From assembly GCA_019090455.1 (NCBI GenBank), contig JAHRWA010000039.1:62001-126000 (forward strand): a DNA stretch of 64,000 nucleotides, given 5' to 3'. The notes below the pieces were generated by a model that did not search any database, was not told the origin of the DNA, and saw only the letters and a list, made by a program, of their open reading frames with translations. The first letter of the stretch is position 1; each line of letters begins with the position of its first letter. Positions 1-9,117 of the stretch are shown piece by piece. The stretch comes from Pseudomonadales bacterium (GTDB lineage: Bacteria; Pseudomonadota; Gammaproteobacteria; Pseudomonadales; DC-out160). Position numbers and translations under genes: made by a program.

Positions 1-130
1 TGGGAACAGTGCCAACGCACGCCGCTCTCGTGCTTTGATTGTCTACCCCACTGGCAGCTTTCGACCCAGTATTGATGTCGATAGAAACGGTGTTCCTGAA
101 GGATTGGGAGGAGTGGAATTAACATGTTAA
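1..130 (+). CDS. Type IV pilus minor pilin FimT/FimU-like, C-terminal fragment
   Basis: The frame beginning at base 2 is open to a TAA at 128-130 and encodes about 42 residues; the gene starts before the window. The tail (RALIVYPTGSFRP, then DVDRNG) resembles the C-terminus of GspH/FimT-type minor pseudopilins, where a strand-turn-strand precedes a short acidic end. It overlaps the pilV start by 7 bases, which suggests translational coupling, and minor-pilin operons normally begin with fimT/fimU. Identification rests on a short tail plus context, so the exact family member is uncertain. Confidence 0.6.
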   Translation, partial: GNSANARRSRALIVYPTGSFRPSIDVDRNGVPEGLGGVELTC

Positions 131-684
131 ATAAAAACAGTAAACGCAACCACTCGCTATTAAAACACTCTCTTTTACAAGAAGCTCGTCGTAATCAAAC
201 GGGGCTCATTCAAAAAGGATCTAGCTTAATCGAAGTTTTAGTCTCTACCTTAGTGATTAGCATTGGTCTACTAGGAACAATAGGATTACAAACACGCTCC
301 ATGCAAATTAACCAAGGGGCTATGTATCAAATACAGGCTTCCATCTTAGCAGAAGACTTCGCAGACAGAATGCGCAGCAATTCAGATTTTGTTCACCTGT
401 ATAGATTGGGTTTTTCAGATTCAACGCCGAGTTATAACAATTGCGAAGCCATTGATGCTGAATGTACTCCGGCCCAAATGGCCAGCTACGACATTGGTAC
501 CTGGAAGGAAAACCTTTCCAACATTTTGCCTAGCGGTAAAGCCCGTGTGGTCAATGTCCCCCCCGGAAACGAATATATCATCAGCATCGAATACGATGAT
601 AAGCGACTAGAGCTATCGTCAACCCACGGACAAACGCAAAATTCAGCCGCACTTAAAATGATAAATTTCAGGACAGTGATATGA
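124..684 (+). CDS. pilV: Type IV pilus minor pilin PilV
   Basis: Minor pilin thought to sit in the pilus-tip priming complex with FimU, PilW, PilX and PilE. A 32-residue basic leader ends in Lys-Gly, followed by SSLIEV, so prepilin peptidase should cut after Gly32; Glu37 is the conserved Glu at position +5. A single hydrophobic helix follows (about residues 35-55), then a globular part containing a DRMRSN motif typical of PilV, and two Cys pairs (near residues 108 and 113) that could form a disulfide. The leader is long for a minor pilin; no ATG lies closer to the cleavage site. The stop overlaps the pilW start. Confidence 0.9.
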   Translation: MLNKNSKRNHSLLKHSLLQEARRNQTGLIQKGSSLIEVLVSTLVISIGLLGTIGLQTRSMQINQGAMYQIQASILAEDFADRMRSNSDFVHLYRLGFSDSTPSYNNCEAIDAECTPAQMASYDIGTWKENLSNILPSGKARVVNVPPGNEYIISIEYDDKRLELSSTHGQTQNSAALKMINFRTVI

Positions 685-1781
685 AGCGTCATCCTCTTTC
701 AGGACAATCCACACCCAAGTCTAGCCTCGGCTTTACACTGCTAGAACTCATGATCTCAATGTCATTAGGTTTATTCCTAGTGGCGGGTGCCGTCCAAATG
801 TTGATGACTAGCGAACACACCTATCGCTTTAATCGAGATCTGGGTTGGATGCAAGAGAACGCTAAATATGCGCTGAGCTTAATGACCAAAGAAATCCGAA
901 TGGCCGGCTATTGGGGCTGTAACAGCGGACAGTCCGCATCGACATTCACCAACACACTCAATACCGGTACTGGTGATTGGTATTTAAATTTTGAGAATGC
1001 CATTAATGGCTACGATGGGGATGATGCCGCATTCCCAAATACCGTATTCCCTGTTGCAGACCAACCTATATTAGCCCTCGGTGCCGAATTACCCGACAGC
1101 GATGTTGTGATCATCTCTCGAGGAGACGGTGATAGCGAAGTTGAAGTAGCTAGTCATGACACCGGTATTGCTTCTTTTGATGTTGTTGGTAACCATGATC
1201 ACCCGGAGGGAAAAATCCTCAGCATTTCGAATTGTGCTAAAACGGCCATATTTCAAAAGACGGCTGGCGCCACACCAAGCGTAGTCTTCAGCGGCAACAC
1301 AGAAACACCTGGCAACTGCACTGAAATAATTCGCTTTCCTAACGTATGTTCAAATGCCGTTATTCCTGGCAACCCAGCCTATGATTTTGATTCCGCTGGA
1401 GAAGCTAAGTTAATGGCAGCTATGATCAGTGCTTATTACATAAGAACCTCAGATTCAGGACTGCCCGTTTTATTTAAGCAAACACTCGACGATTCAGCCG
1501 CCCTAGAGGAAAAACAAATGGCCCAAGGAATCGAGAACATTCAGATCCGGTATGGAGAAGATGTCAACGGTGACGACGTCGTCGACCGGTATGTCTCTGC
1601 AGATCAAGTGACTGACTGGGGTGAAATTCATGTGGTTAAGTTGTATTTGTTAATGCGATCGTTGACTGAAGTCACAGCGGAAGCACAAAATTTTCGCTTT
1701 GCGGGATCAGACTATACCTCCACAGACAAGTATTTCAGACAAGAATTTATGAGCACCACAACAATCCGTAATAGAGGGTGA
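681..1781 (+). CDS. pilW: Type IV pilus minor pilin PilW
   Basis: PilW-type minor pilin, 366 residues. The leader ends at Gly17 followed by FTLLELM, giving an N-methylphenylalanine-type mature end with Glu at +5, then a hydrophobic helix to about residue 45. The segment with ENAKYAL, EIRMAGYWGC is the characteristic PilW signature. An acidic stretch near residues 290-300 (EDVNGDDVVDRY) looks like a calcium-binding loop, as seen in other PilW proteins. It overlaps pilV by 4 bases (ATGA-type) and is followed 4 bases later by pilX, so the minor pilins are one transcript. Confidence 0.92.
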   Translation: MKRHPLSGQSTPKSSLGFTLLELMISMSLGLFLVAGAVQMLMTSEHTYRFNRDLGWMQENAKYALSLMTKEIRMAGYWGCNSGQSASTFTNTLNTGTGDWYLNFENAINGYDGDDAAFPNTVFPVADQPILALGAELPDSDVVIISRGDGDSEVEVASHDTGIASFDVVGNHDHPEGKILSISNCAKTAIFQKTAGATPSVVFSGNTETPGNCTEIIRFPNVCSNAVIPGNPAYDFDSAGEAKLMAAMISAYYIRTSDSGLPVLFKQTLDDSAALEEKQMAQGIENIQIRYGEDVNGDDVVDRYVSADQVTDWGEIHVVKLYLLMRSLTEVTAEAQNFRFAGSDYTSTDKYFRQEFMSTTTIRNRG

Positions 1782-1785
1782 TATT

Positions 1786-2388
1786 TTGAAAACTCGTTCT
1801 TGCCAGGGCCATGTACTCGTGGTCTCTCTAGTGCTACTACTCGCGATCACCACCATTGGCATTGCCTCCATTGGTGACGTCACCATCAATGAGCGCGTTG
1901 CAACGAATTATCGCGACAGCAATTTATCATTTCAAGCAGCAGAAGCGGCTTTACGTGAGGGAGAAATTAGAGCAGAAACATTAGCAGTCACTCATCTGTG
2001 GACAAACTTCATTAATACTTGCACCGGCAATGATTGCTTTACCGCCGATTGCAATAATGGGCTTTGTTTTAGCGGTAATTACACTAGCGCTAATAGCTGT
2101 ACCACTGTACCGCCAGCAACACCGATCTGGGAAATCCCATCTACCTGGTCTAGTAATGGTGTCGCGGCAACCGTTGCCACTAACTTTCCCAACCTAGTCG
2201 AAAGCCCTAAATATATCATTGAGTTCATGTGCTTTGTTCCGGTAGACCCGGATACAAATCCCAGCCCTACCTCCAACTACCCTGGTGTTGATTGGTCCTA
2301 TATGTACCGAGTCACGGGATATTCTTTGGGTGAAGGCGGCAGCTCCACTATCGCAGTTCAATCAACCTATAAGGTAGATCCAATATGA
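1786..2388 (+). CDS. pilX: Type IV pilus assembly protein PilX
   Basis: PilX-like minor pilin, 200 residues, with a TTG start. The start is supported by a ribosome-binding sequence GAGGGTGA directly upstream, overlapping the pilW stop. Residues 8-30 form the hydrophobic N-helix (QGHVLVVSLVLLLAIT), followed by the FQAAEAALREGE motif typical of PilX. The middle is Cys-rich (several Cys between residues 65 and 105), consistent with disulfide-stabilised loops. As in other PilX proteins the Glu at +5 is absent. It overlaps the next ORF by 4 bases. Confidence 0.88.
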   Translation: MKTRSCQGHVLVVSLVLLLAITTIGIASIGDVTINERVATNYRDSNLSFQAAEAALREGEIRAETLAVTHLWTNFINTCTGNDCFTADCNNGLCFSGNYTSANSCTTVPPATPIWEIPSTWSSNGVAATVATNFPNLVESPKYIIEFMCFVPVDPDTNPSPTSNYPGVDWSYMYRVTGYSLGEGGSSTIAVQSTYKVDPI

Positions 2389-2759
2389 ATTTCATGCACA
2401 TATTACGAGTTGTTCGCAAACGTTATCGCTACTCGCGCACATTGATTCTTACCCCCATGCTATTCACCGCGATGCTTTCTTTTAGTTCTGCTAGCAATGG
2501 GCTGACGATGGAAGGAAGCGCGACATCTCAACAAGGTTCGTCCCAACAAAATGAGAGCAGCACTCGTTTTCTTCGAGGGGATCTAACATTGCGTACACGG
2601 GAAGGGAAGATAGTGACTACAGTGGGTACTTATCAAATAACAGCGGGAGTCACAGTGAATGACCGCCGCCCCATGAGCGATTGGTTTACCTCTACTACCA
2701 ACGCAAAAATATCGCTTGAATTTAACAATGAAAAATTAGTCAGTATCACAATTTATTAG
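2385..2759 (+). CDS. Small secreted or membrane-anchored protein in the pilus operon
   Basis: 124-residue protein I do not recognise. It has a basic start, a hydrophobic segment at about residues 19-36 that reads as a signal peptide or anchor ending near SSAS, a Ser/Gln-rich linker (about 40-60), and a small beta-rich C-terminal part. The start overlaps the pilX stop (ATGA arrangement), so it is co-translated with the minor pilins; pilY1 follows after a 118-base AT-rich gap. Many pilus clusters carry a short ORF between pilX and pilY1. A pilus-assembly role is inferred from position only. Confidence 0.65.
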   Translation: MNFMHILRVVRKRYRYSRTLILTPMLFTAMLSFSSASNGLTMEGSATSQQGSSQQNESSTRFLRGDLTLRTREGKIVTTVGTYQITAGVTVNDRRPMSDWFTSTTNAKISLEFNNEKLVSITIY

Positions 2760-2877
2760 CGTTCAAAGCAATCTTATCAAAACCAAGATTCTATAACGTT
2801 GATTATAAAACGTAAATTATAAAAACATACGCAATAAAAAAATACGTTATCGGCAAGAATGAACACAGGTAATTAAA

Positions 2878-5800
2878 ATGAAAAATCAGACTACGATTGT
2901 CACAGTACTGCGCAGCATAATATTAACCGCGTCAGGATTAGCGTTACCTATCGCAGGCCACGCGGAATCAAATTCGGACTTTTATGCCGTACCGCCTTTG
3001 GTTGATATCGCAGGAACGAGTACTCCCAATATACTCATGATATTGGATAACTCCAACAGTATGGATGAAGCCGATACCGGTGTGGCAGTAGGTGGTGATA
3101 ATGCCGCGAGTAAGTCTGAAATCGCTAGAAACTCACTGAAAACCATGATCACCAATTATGGATCTAGCGCTCGAATGGGCTTGATGGCCTATAAACAAAC
3201 TAACGTCGGCCACCGACATCTTCACGATTCGCCTTTTGATGTTAGCTATGATTCCGCCAACTATGATCCTAGTTTTACCGGTAGTATCGCTTCAACCACC
3301 AAACGTTATCGCGTACCCAACAACTCAAATCCAGGCACCTATGTCTATTACAATATCGCGTTACCCTTTTATGCGGGTTCGAATTTTGGTGAGCGATATT
3401 GTTTTACTGAAGACACTATAGTATTCCCCGATCCTGGTATAGGCAACAGAGACACCAGCGAAAGTTATAAATGTTATGGCGAGAAGACAAACGAAGTCGA
3501 TGACATCACAGGATATTCAGACTACAAATTTCAGACCTCTTTTGTCCCCACTGATAGTGATATTGCACATGGCATTTATGATTTCGGTGAATTTATGACT
3601 TGGAGCTATGTGGGGGAAACATGGTTCTCTAATAGCTCTCCCGGAAAAGGGATGCTACACGTAGTGCTTGATGAAGTGGATGCCACACACCAGGCACTAC
3701 TGTTTGATAAACTGGCCACATCACAGTTTGCCACAGCAACTGATACGCCTCTACGAAATGCCGGATTAACGCCATTAGAGGGAACACTACAAAGTGCGAA
3801 ACACTATTATTTAGGAACCTTACCTGGCTCCGAGTCGATCACAGGTAATAGCCCAGCCCTACCAACGAAAGATGTATGCGGCGCCAATGACTACGTTGTT
3901 TTGGTCACTGATGGTTTACCCTCCACCTCCGCTAACGGTACTGTCACTTCCAATCCCACATTGGCCATCGCAGCTGTGGCAACCGCCGCTGCTGAACTCT
4001 ATGCCGAAGGCGTTAAAACTTACGTTGTCGGTTTTGCACTACCCACGGGAGTCGACTCTTCACTACTCGATCAAATTGCAACAGCAGGCGGTACCAATGG
4101 TGCTTATCTCGCTTCGGATTCCGCATCACTCAATTCGGCACTAAGCGATATTTTTAGCAATATAGTGAATCGCACCTCATCTTCTACGGGTGTCGCCGTA
4201 TTATCCAACAACTCCATTGGTGGAGGCGCTATATTCCAAGCCTTATATACTCCCTTATTGGAAGATAGTTTCGCCAATTCAGTGGAATGGACAGGATCTT
4301 TGAATGCACTATTTGTCGACGACAATGGGCACATCCGTGAAGACACCAATCAAAATGGAGAAATAGATGATTACCTAACGGATATGACAATCGTTTATTA
4401 CTATGATGATACTTACGGACGCACACGAGCCAAACTTTTCAAAAGCACGACTGCAGCCAATGCGCCCGATACCAGTGGTACAGAAACCAGTATCGGTGAG
4501 TTATCAGAATTAAAACTTATTTGGAAAGCACAAGATCAGCTATCCGCAATAACCGACGTCATCACTCAACGTCCCTACGCCAGTACTGCCGATACTGGCC
4601 GTCATATATTGACCTCCCTAGATGGGAGTACCACGATTGATTTCACCGCTACCGAAGTATCCACCAACACCTCCTTGAAGAGCCATATGATGTTGGGCGG
4701 TGCCTCCTCTGAAGATATGATTAATTATATTCGTGGAGAAGAAATAAGTGGGTATCGCTCGCGAACTGTCGATGCCGATAATGACGGTGACACCGAAATT
4801 CAGCGTTTGGGAGACATTGTCCATTCCACACCAGCGGTAGTCGGACATCCTTCAGCGCTGTACGATAGCGTCAATCGTGACAGCACCTACGCCGAATACC
4901 GTGAGCTTTACCAAGATCGTCGCCAAATGGTTTATGTGGGGGGTAACGATGGCATGGTTCACGCCTTTAATGCCGGATTTTGGGACGATAGTAATGATAA
5001 ATATACCACTTCTGAAAATGGTGCCACGGCTCACCCCTTAGGCTCAGAGTTATGGGCCTATATACCGAGATCAGCCTTGCCTCATTTACAGTGGTTAAAG
5101 GATACCAATTATCAACACGTATATTATGTCGATGGCGAACCCATTGTATTTGATGCCGCCATTTTTGCTAACGACGCTGATCATCCACATGGTTGGGGTA
5201 CCGTGTTAGCCATTGGTATGCGATTAGGCGGTGGTGCATTTGACGTTGACACTGATGATGATGGCTCCACTGATCAAACTTTGTATTCTAGTTACATACT
5301 ACTGGACATAACAAACCCCGAGTCACCCCCGAGTTTAATTGCTGAAATTAGTCATATTAATATGGGCTATACCACTAGTATTCCGGCGGTCATCAAGAAA
5401 AGAACTCCCTCCGTTGCAAACGATTATTCTGCCACTCTATCAACAAATGACTGGCAACTCATATTTGGCTCAGGACCCACTAGCCTAACGGATATCACGA
5501 GCACTCAAGACGCCAGAATATTCCAATATGATTTAGTGAATAAAGTGATGAAAGCCGAAACAACCATTGGCGTAGCCAGCAACGCATTCGTTGGAGACCT
5601 TGCGGCAAAAGATTGGGACTCCAATTATCATGATGACATTGCCTATTTCGGTATAGTCGGAGGATCCTCTGCTAGCCCTACTGGAGGTGTCATGAGAATG
5701 CGATTTGATCCCAGTGCCTCATCACTTTCGTCTCTTGGCGTCAGCACACTGCTCTATACCGGCTTACCAACTATAGCAAAACCTCTTGTCAGTAATGATG

Positions 5801-6471
5801 GAATGGGTAGAGCCTGGATTCACTTTGGTACCGGTAGAATGCTGACAGGTGGAGATAATTCCAACTCAGATCAACAAAAATACTTTGGTGTCATCGAAGA
5901 TGCTAGCTATGGCACGCTAGCGATGACAGATTTATTTAATTCTACAGACATCAATGTATTCAATAACAATAATATCGATGATAACGGCAGCGCATTTGAT
6001 TTGCCTTCAGGCACTCCTATCTCCAACTTCGATCAACTTGCTGCCGCTATACCGGCCAATACTTCAGGCTGGTTACGCGACCTAGAATATTCCGGTAGCG
6101 ACCCCAGTGGACGTAACATTACCCACTCTGCCAAGGTTCGAAATGTGCTATTTTTCACAGAATACACACCGGCGACTAGCACCTGCCAACCGGAAGGATC
6201 AAGTCGATTATTTGGTTTGGATTACCGCACAGGTACTGCACTTCCACACGTGGTCTTTGATACCGATACAACCGTCACTAACAATGGTGGTGAGCTATCC
6301 AATCCAGAGATTGATCTCGGTAGAGGCATGGCATCTGCTCCCGTTATTCGGGTCACCACGAATAAAGAAGCCGCCATCTTCACTCAGAAAGGGGCCGGCG
6401 TTCAATCCGATAAAGCCTCACTAGGAAGTACCGTTACCGGCAGGCAGACTTGGCGACAAATTAAATTCTAA
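2878..6471 (+). CDS. pilY1: Type IV pilus tip adhesin/assembly protein PilY1
   Basis: 1197-residue secreted protein with a signal peptide ending around GHA (residue 29). The N-terminal part has a von Willebrand A-like fold with a MIDAS-type DxSxS motif at D57, S59, S61. The C-terminal half matches the PilY1 beta-propeller (blades with GDIVHSTPAVVG, VYVGGNDGMVHAFNA, ELWAYIPRSALPHL). Calcium-loop-like acidic motifs lie near residues 490-500 (DTNQNGEIDD), 632-641 (DADNDGDTE) and 789-799 (DVDTDDDGSTD). PilY1 works with the minor pilins in pilus biogenesis, adhesion and surface sensing. A weak AGGT ribosome site precedes the ATG. The preceding 118 bases are AT-rich and could carry a separate promoter. 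Confidence 0.93.
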   Translation: MKNQTTIVTVLRSIILTASGLALPIAGHAESNSDFYAVPPLVDIAGTSTPNILMILDNSNSMDEADTGVAVGGDNAASKSEIARNSLKTMITNYGSSARMGLMAYKQTNVGHRHLHDSPFDVSYDSANYDPSFTGSIASTTKRYRVPNNSNPGTYVYYNIALPFYAGSNFGERYCFTEDTIVFPDPGIGNRDTSESYKCYGEKTNEVDDITGYSDYKFQTSFVPTDSDIAHGIYDFGEFMTWSYVGETWFSNSSPGKGMLHVVLDEVDATHQALLFDKLATSQFATATDTPLRNAGLTPLEGTLQSAKHYYLGTLPGSESITGNSPALPTKDVCGANDYVVLVTDGLPSTSANGTVTSNPTLAIAAVATAAAELYAEGVKTYVVGFALPTGVDSSLLDQIATAGGTNGAYLASDSASLNSALSDIFSNIVNRTSSSTGVAVLSNNSIGGGAIFQALYTPLLEDSFANSVEWTGSLNALFVDDNGHIREDTNQNGEIDDYLTDMTIVYYYDDTYGRTRAKLFKSTTAANAPDTSGTETSIGELSELKLIWKAQDQLSAITDVITQRPYASTADTGRHILTSLDGSTTIDFTATEVSTNTSLKSHMMLGGASSEDMINYIRGEEISGYRSRTVDADNDGDTEIQRLGDIVHSTPAVVGHPSALYDSVNRDSTYAEYRELYQDRRQMVYVGGNDGMVHAFNAGFWDDSNDKYTTSENGATAHPLGSELWAYIPRSALPHLQWLKDTNYQHVYYVDGEPIVFDAAIFANDADHPHGWGTVLAIGMRLGGGAFDVDTDDDGSTDQTLYSSYILLDITNPESPPSLIAEISHINMGYTTSIPAVIKKRTPSVANDYSATLSTNDWQLIFGSGPTSLTDITSTQDARIFQYDLVNKVMKAETTIGVASNAFVGDLAAKDWDSNYHDDIAYFGIVGGSSASPTGGVMRMRFDPSASSLSSLGVSTLLYTGLPTIAKPLVSNDGMGRAWIHFGTGRMLTGGDNSNSDQQKYFGVIEDASYGTLAMTDLFNSTDINVFNNNNIDDNGSAFDLPSGTPISNFDQLAAAIPANTSGWLRDLEYSGSDPSGRNITHSAKVRNVLFFTEYTPATSTCQPEGSSRLFGLDYRTGTALPHVVFDTDTTVTNNGGELSNPEIDLGRGMASAPVIRVTTNKEAAIFTQKGAGVQSDKASLGSTVTGRQTWRQIKF

Positions 6472-6498
6472 TTTCAATCAATTCAGGCTACATTAATA

Positions 6499-6942
6499 AT
6501 GAATAGAATGAATAAAATACAAGGCGTGAGCTTGATGGAATTGATGGTAGTCGTTGCTATCCTCGCTCTTATCGTATCAATAGGATATCCATCCTATACG
6601 AGCTTCATCCGCAAATCCCATCGGGCCGATGGCAGAAATGCGGTGCAAGAAGCCGTGGCGAGGCAGGAGCGAATATACAATGAAACCCTCAGTTACGTGG
6701 ACAATACAGGGCTATCAAAACTACTGGTTAATTCCGACGGTATCAGTTCGCAGCAAGGCTACTACCAACTCGCGGTGACCATTCCAGTCACCCCCACCAC
6801 TTGCACCGCCAACTCCCGCAACAGTTGCTTTTCTATCACAGCAACCGCCGTGGGTGGCCAAGCCGCTGATACGACTTGTGCTACCTTAACGATGGATTAC
6901 TTGGGCGCTCAAACGTCTACTGGTGGTGGGGATTGTTGGTAG
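6499..6942 (+). CDS. pilE: Type IV pilus minor pilin PilE
   Basis: 147-residue pilin with a very short leader (cleavage after Gly9) followed by VSLMELMVVVAILALI; Glu14 is the +5 Glu. The downstream motif YPSYTSFIRKSHRADGR and the paired C-terminal Cys residues are typical of PilE, the minor pilin that connects the tip complex to the major pilin. It starts 27 bases after pilY1, completing the fimT-pilV-pilW-pilX-pilY1-pilE order known from Pseudomonas and relatives. It is the last plus-strand gene of the pilus operon. Confidence 0.9.
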   Translation: MNRMNKIQGVSLMELMVVVAILALIVSIGYPSYTSFIRKSHRADGRNAVQEAVARQERIYNETLSYVDNTGLSKLLVNSDGISSQQGYYQLAVTIPVTPTTCTANSRNSCFSITATAVGGQAADTTCATLTMDYLGAQTSTGGGDCW

Positions 6943-6974
6943 GGACTGTGTTGGCAGGGTTGGGGTTACCTTCG

Positions 6975-7223
6975 TTATTGCGTAAAACTAAGAAGCAATA
7001 ACACAGCAATGATCACCGAGCCTAGGAGAAAAATACGAGCCAGCGATGCATTACCTTCGTGCTCTTCTTCCTTTCTTTCAAATAGTTTCTGCAACCCGTT
7101 CTCATCAAGATCGCCACAGTGACTACACTTCTCTAGTTTTTCTATGTGATAAAGACCACATCGAGCGCACTGCTTTCTTTTAGGCTGCATTCCTCTCCAC
7201 GCACCCAGCATTCCTAGTGACAC
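6975..7223 (-). CDS. Small zinc-ribbon, single-pass membrane protein
   Basis: 82 residues beginning at a GTG that is well supported by AAGGAG five bases upstream; an internal ATG at 7211 lacks such a site. The N-terminal half holds two CxxC knuckles (CARC and CSHC, about residues 19-37), a zinc-ribbon arrangement. A charged linker rich in Glu/Lys follows, then one transmembrane helix (about 62-80, RIFLLGSVIIAVLLLL). It lies tail-to-tail with pilE. The function is unknown; the architecture suggests a membrane-anchored zinc protein with its ribbon in the cytoplasm. Confidence 0.72.
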   Translation of the reverse strand: MSLGMLGAWRGMQPKRKQCARCGLYHIEKLEKCSHCGDLDENGLQKLFERKEEEHEGNASLARIFLLGSVIIAVLLLLSFTQ

Positions 7224-7264
7224 TCTGACTCCTTCTTACTCATTGTCCACTCGCGCGTTTCACC

Positions 7265-7780
7265 TTAAAGCAAAAATGTCACATTATCCTGCGGCTTATC
7301 TAGCTTCAGTAAGATCACTTTCTTCTTCTGAATAATAAAACTAGAATCAGCTTCACGAAGTTCATACTCGGATCTGCCTGCATGAATATTCTGCTGATTC
7401 CCTCTCACTTCAGCCAACATAAAATTTGAATACGCTTTTATATTGTCGCCTTCCTGGTAGGCTTCGATATTTGTCACTGTACGCAGTGTGCGAGATTTTG
7501 GTGATTGGGCAAAGGCGTTCCCCTCAATCAACCGAATGACATGATTCTCCAACATGCGTCGATCGCAATAGAGAATCGAAACGTGCATATTGGGATCGGT
7601 GTCCTCATCGTTACAAGGAATCCAATAGGTGCATTTCTCATCCCATAAATCGAGCCAAGCCTGGTAGCTATTGCTATCCATTAGGCGAGCTTCTTTGAAA
7701 AGAAAAAACTCGACACTTTCTCTAAACCCTTTCTGGTCAGCGTCTGCTTGATGAGTCTCTCGCGATTTAGTAGTCGACAT
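7265..7780 (-). CDS. Aromatic-ring-hydroxylating dioxygenase, beta subunit (pair 1)
   Basis: 171 residues of the NTF2-like small-subunit family of Rieske non-heme iron oxygenases: an acidic helix EARLMDSNSYQAWLDLW, then CTYWIPCNDED, and a C-terminal strand region. Beta subunits support the alpha-3-beta-3 hexamer and do not carry the metal centres. Its start lies 14 bases inside the end of the alpha-subunit gene, so the two are translationally coupled. It is the most downstream gene of the minus-strand aromatic island. The substrate cannot be read from the sequence. Confidence 0.88.
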   Translation of the reverse strand: MSTTKSRETHQADADQKGFRESVEFFLFKEARLMDSNSYQAWLDLWDEKCTYWIPCNDEDTDPNMHVSILYCDRRMLENHVIRLIEGNAFAQSPKSRTLRTVTNIEAYQEGDNIKAYSNFMLAEVRGNQQNIHAGRSEYELREADSSFIIQKKKVILLKLDKPQDNVTFLL

Positions 7781-9047
7781 TTTTTTCCATTACCTCCAAC
7801 CAATGTTTCCACATTGCACGCTGGGGAGTTTCGTCCGTAACCTGCCCTTTTATACTCCCATCCGGTAACGTGACTTCTCGATGTAACCCTCGTTGAAACA
7901 GTAGCCATGGCTCCATGGTGCAGGCTAAACCCTCTTGAACTCGATTGAACATTTCCACATCATCATGGATTCCACCACCTTGCGGTGAATAGAATTGCTC
8001 GAATTGACGTATTCTCATGGTGTTCAATTCATCCGGCACGCCTTTCAGCAAAGTCGGCGCGAGATCTACCTCAGTACGATCCACAGCAATGGGGCGTATC
8101 GTCCGTATCTGTTGCCCCAATGTGACAAGATTGGGAAATACATTCATGTGTGTGCCTCCCACAACGATGACATCCTCTGCACGCTCTACCCCATAGGCGT
8201 CAACCATATCATCGTAATATTTTTGACCCCACAGGGTTCTCTTCAACGCCTTTAATTTGTGAGCCTTGCGCTCTGGTACCGCATTGAAATCCGCACTATC
8301 GATCACGGAATTCCCTTGCCCTAAGTCTCGTACACAGACAATGGAACTACCGTTAAAGTTATCCATTCGCACACCGGTCATACGCTTGATCGTTTTGAAG
8401 AACGATTGGTGTGTAAAATTAGGATGGTAGCCATCGATGGAGTTTTCCATCTGCAACTTCCAGCTTCCCTGATATACCAGCTTTACGGTTCCTGCTTGAA
8501 CGAGTACTTCACCCTCTGGAGACAAATCACAAAAATAATCAATCTGCTCTCTTGTAGGACCACCCAAACTATCTAATAAATTAATTTTAGGTTTACGCAT
8601 ACAAGCGAAAACAAAACCACGATAGGTGTCGATAGCGGAGGGCTTGGTCAAAGACAATTGAGACTTATCTATATTCTCATAGCCGTCTTCATAGGGAATA
8701 CCCGTGAGATTTCCATTTAGCTCGTAAGTCCAACCATGATATTCACAACGAAATTTCTGGGCATTACCACAAGGTTCCTGGCATACCGTTGCCGCTCGAT
8801 GTCGACAACGGTTAAATAAAACTTGGACATCACCATCCGTATCTCGGCATAAAATAACGGGCTGTGTACCAATGGTAGAACGTTTATAATCCCCTTTTTT
8901 GGGGATTTCACTAGTGTGCCCAACGTAGATCCATTCCTGCGCATAAATGCGTTGCAATTCGTCCTGAAAAATACACGGATCAGTGTATACCGATCCGTGT
9001 ACTGCATCAGGGCGAACAAGATCACTATAATTCATCGGTTGTCGCAT
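7767..9047 (-). CDS. Rieske aromatic-ring-hydroxylating dioxygenase, alpha subunit (pair 1)
   Basis: 426-residue oxygenase large subunit. The Rieske [2Fe-2S] ligands are C81, H83, C101 and H104 (CRH, 17 residues, CEYH). The mononuclear iron site shows D205 (bridging), H208 and H213 in DGYHPNFTH, with a carboxylate ligand at D362 or D363. The enzyme would add O2 to an aromatic ring to give a cis-dihydrodiol or a hydroxylated product, with electrons from a ferredoxin/reductase. The first ATG is preferred: GGAT lies 6-8 bases upstream and the next ATG (9035) has none. A BphB-like dehydrogenase gene lies upstream in the same orientation, a natural partner. Pair 1 is clearly diverged from the other two alpha subunits. 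Confidence 0.93.
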   Translation of the reverse strand: MRQPMNYSDLVRPDAVHGSVYTDPCIFQDELQRIYAQEWIYVGHTSEIPKKGDYKRSTIGTQPVILCRDTDGDVQVLFNRCRHRAATVCQEPCGNAQKFRCEYHGWTYELNGNLTGIPYEDGYENIDKSQLSLTKPSAIDTYRGFVFACMRKPKINLLDSLGGPTREQIDYFCDLSPEGEVLVQAGTVKLVYQGSWKLQMENSIDGYHPNFTHQSFFKTIKRMTGVRMDNFNGSSIVCVRDLGQGNSVIDSADFNAVPERKAHKLKALKRTLWGQKYYDDMVDAYGVERAEDVIVVGGTHMNVFPNLVTLGQQIRTIRPIAVDRTEVDLAPTLLKGVPDELNTMRIRQFEQFYSPQGGGIHDDVEMFNRVQEGLACTMEPWLLFQRGLHREVTLPDGSIKGQVTDETPQRAMWKHWLEVMEKNVDY

Positions 9048-9060
9048 AGTTCATCCATTA

Positions 9061-9098
9061 CCTCAAAGTTTATCAATTGCCTCAAAGTTCGCCTAATA
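9061..9098. repeat. Two 19-bp imperfect tandem repeats between SDR and dioxygenase alpha
   Basis: CCTCAAAGTT begins each of two adjacent 19-base units (9061-9079 and 9080-9098) in the short gap between the dehydrogenase and the alpha-subunit gene. The second unit has drifted after its first 10 bases. One of several short tandem duplications at gene ends in this window. Confidence 0.6.
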
Positions 9099-9117
9099 GT
9101 TCACCTTATAGAAAATA

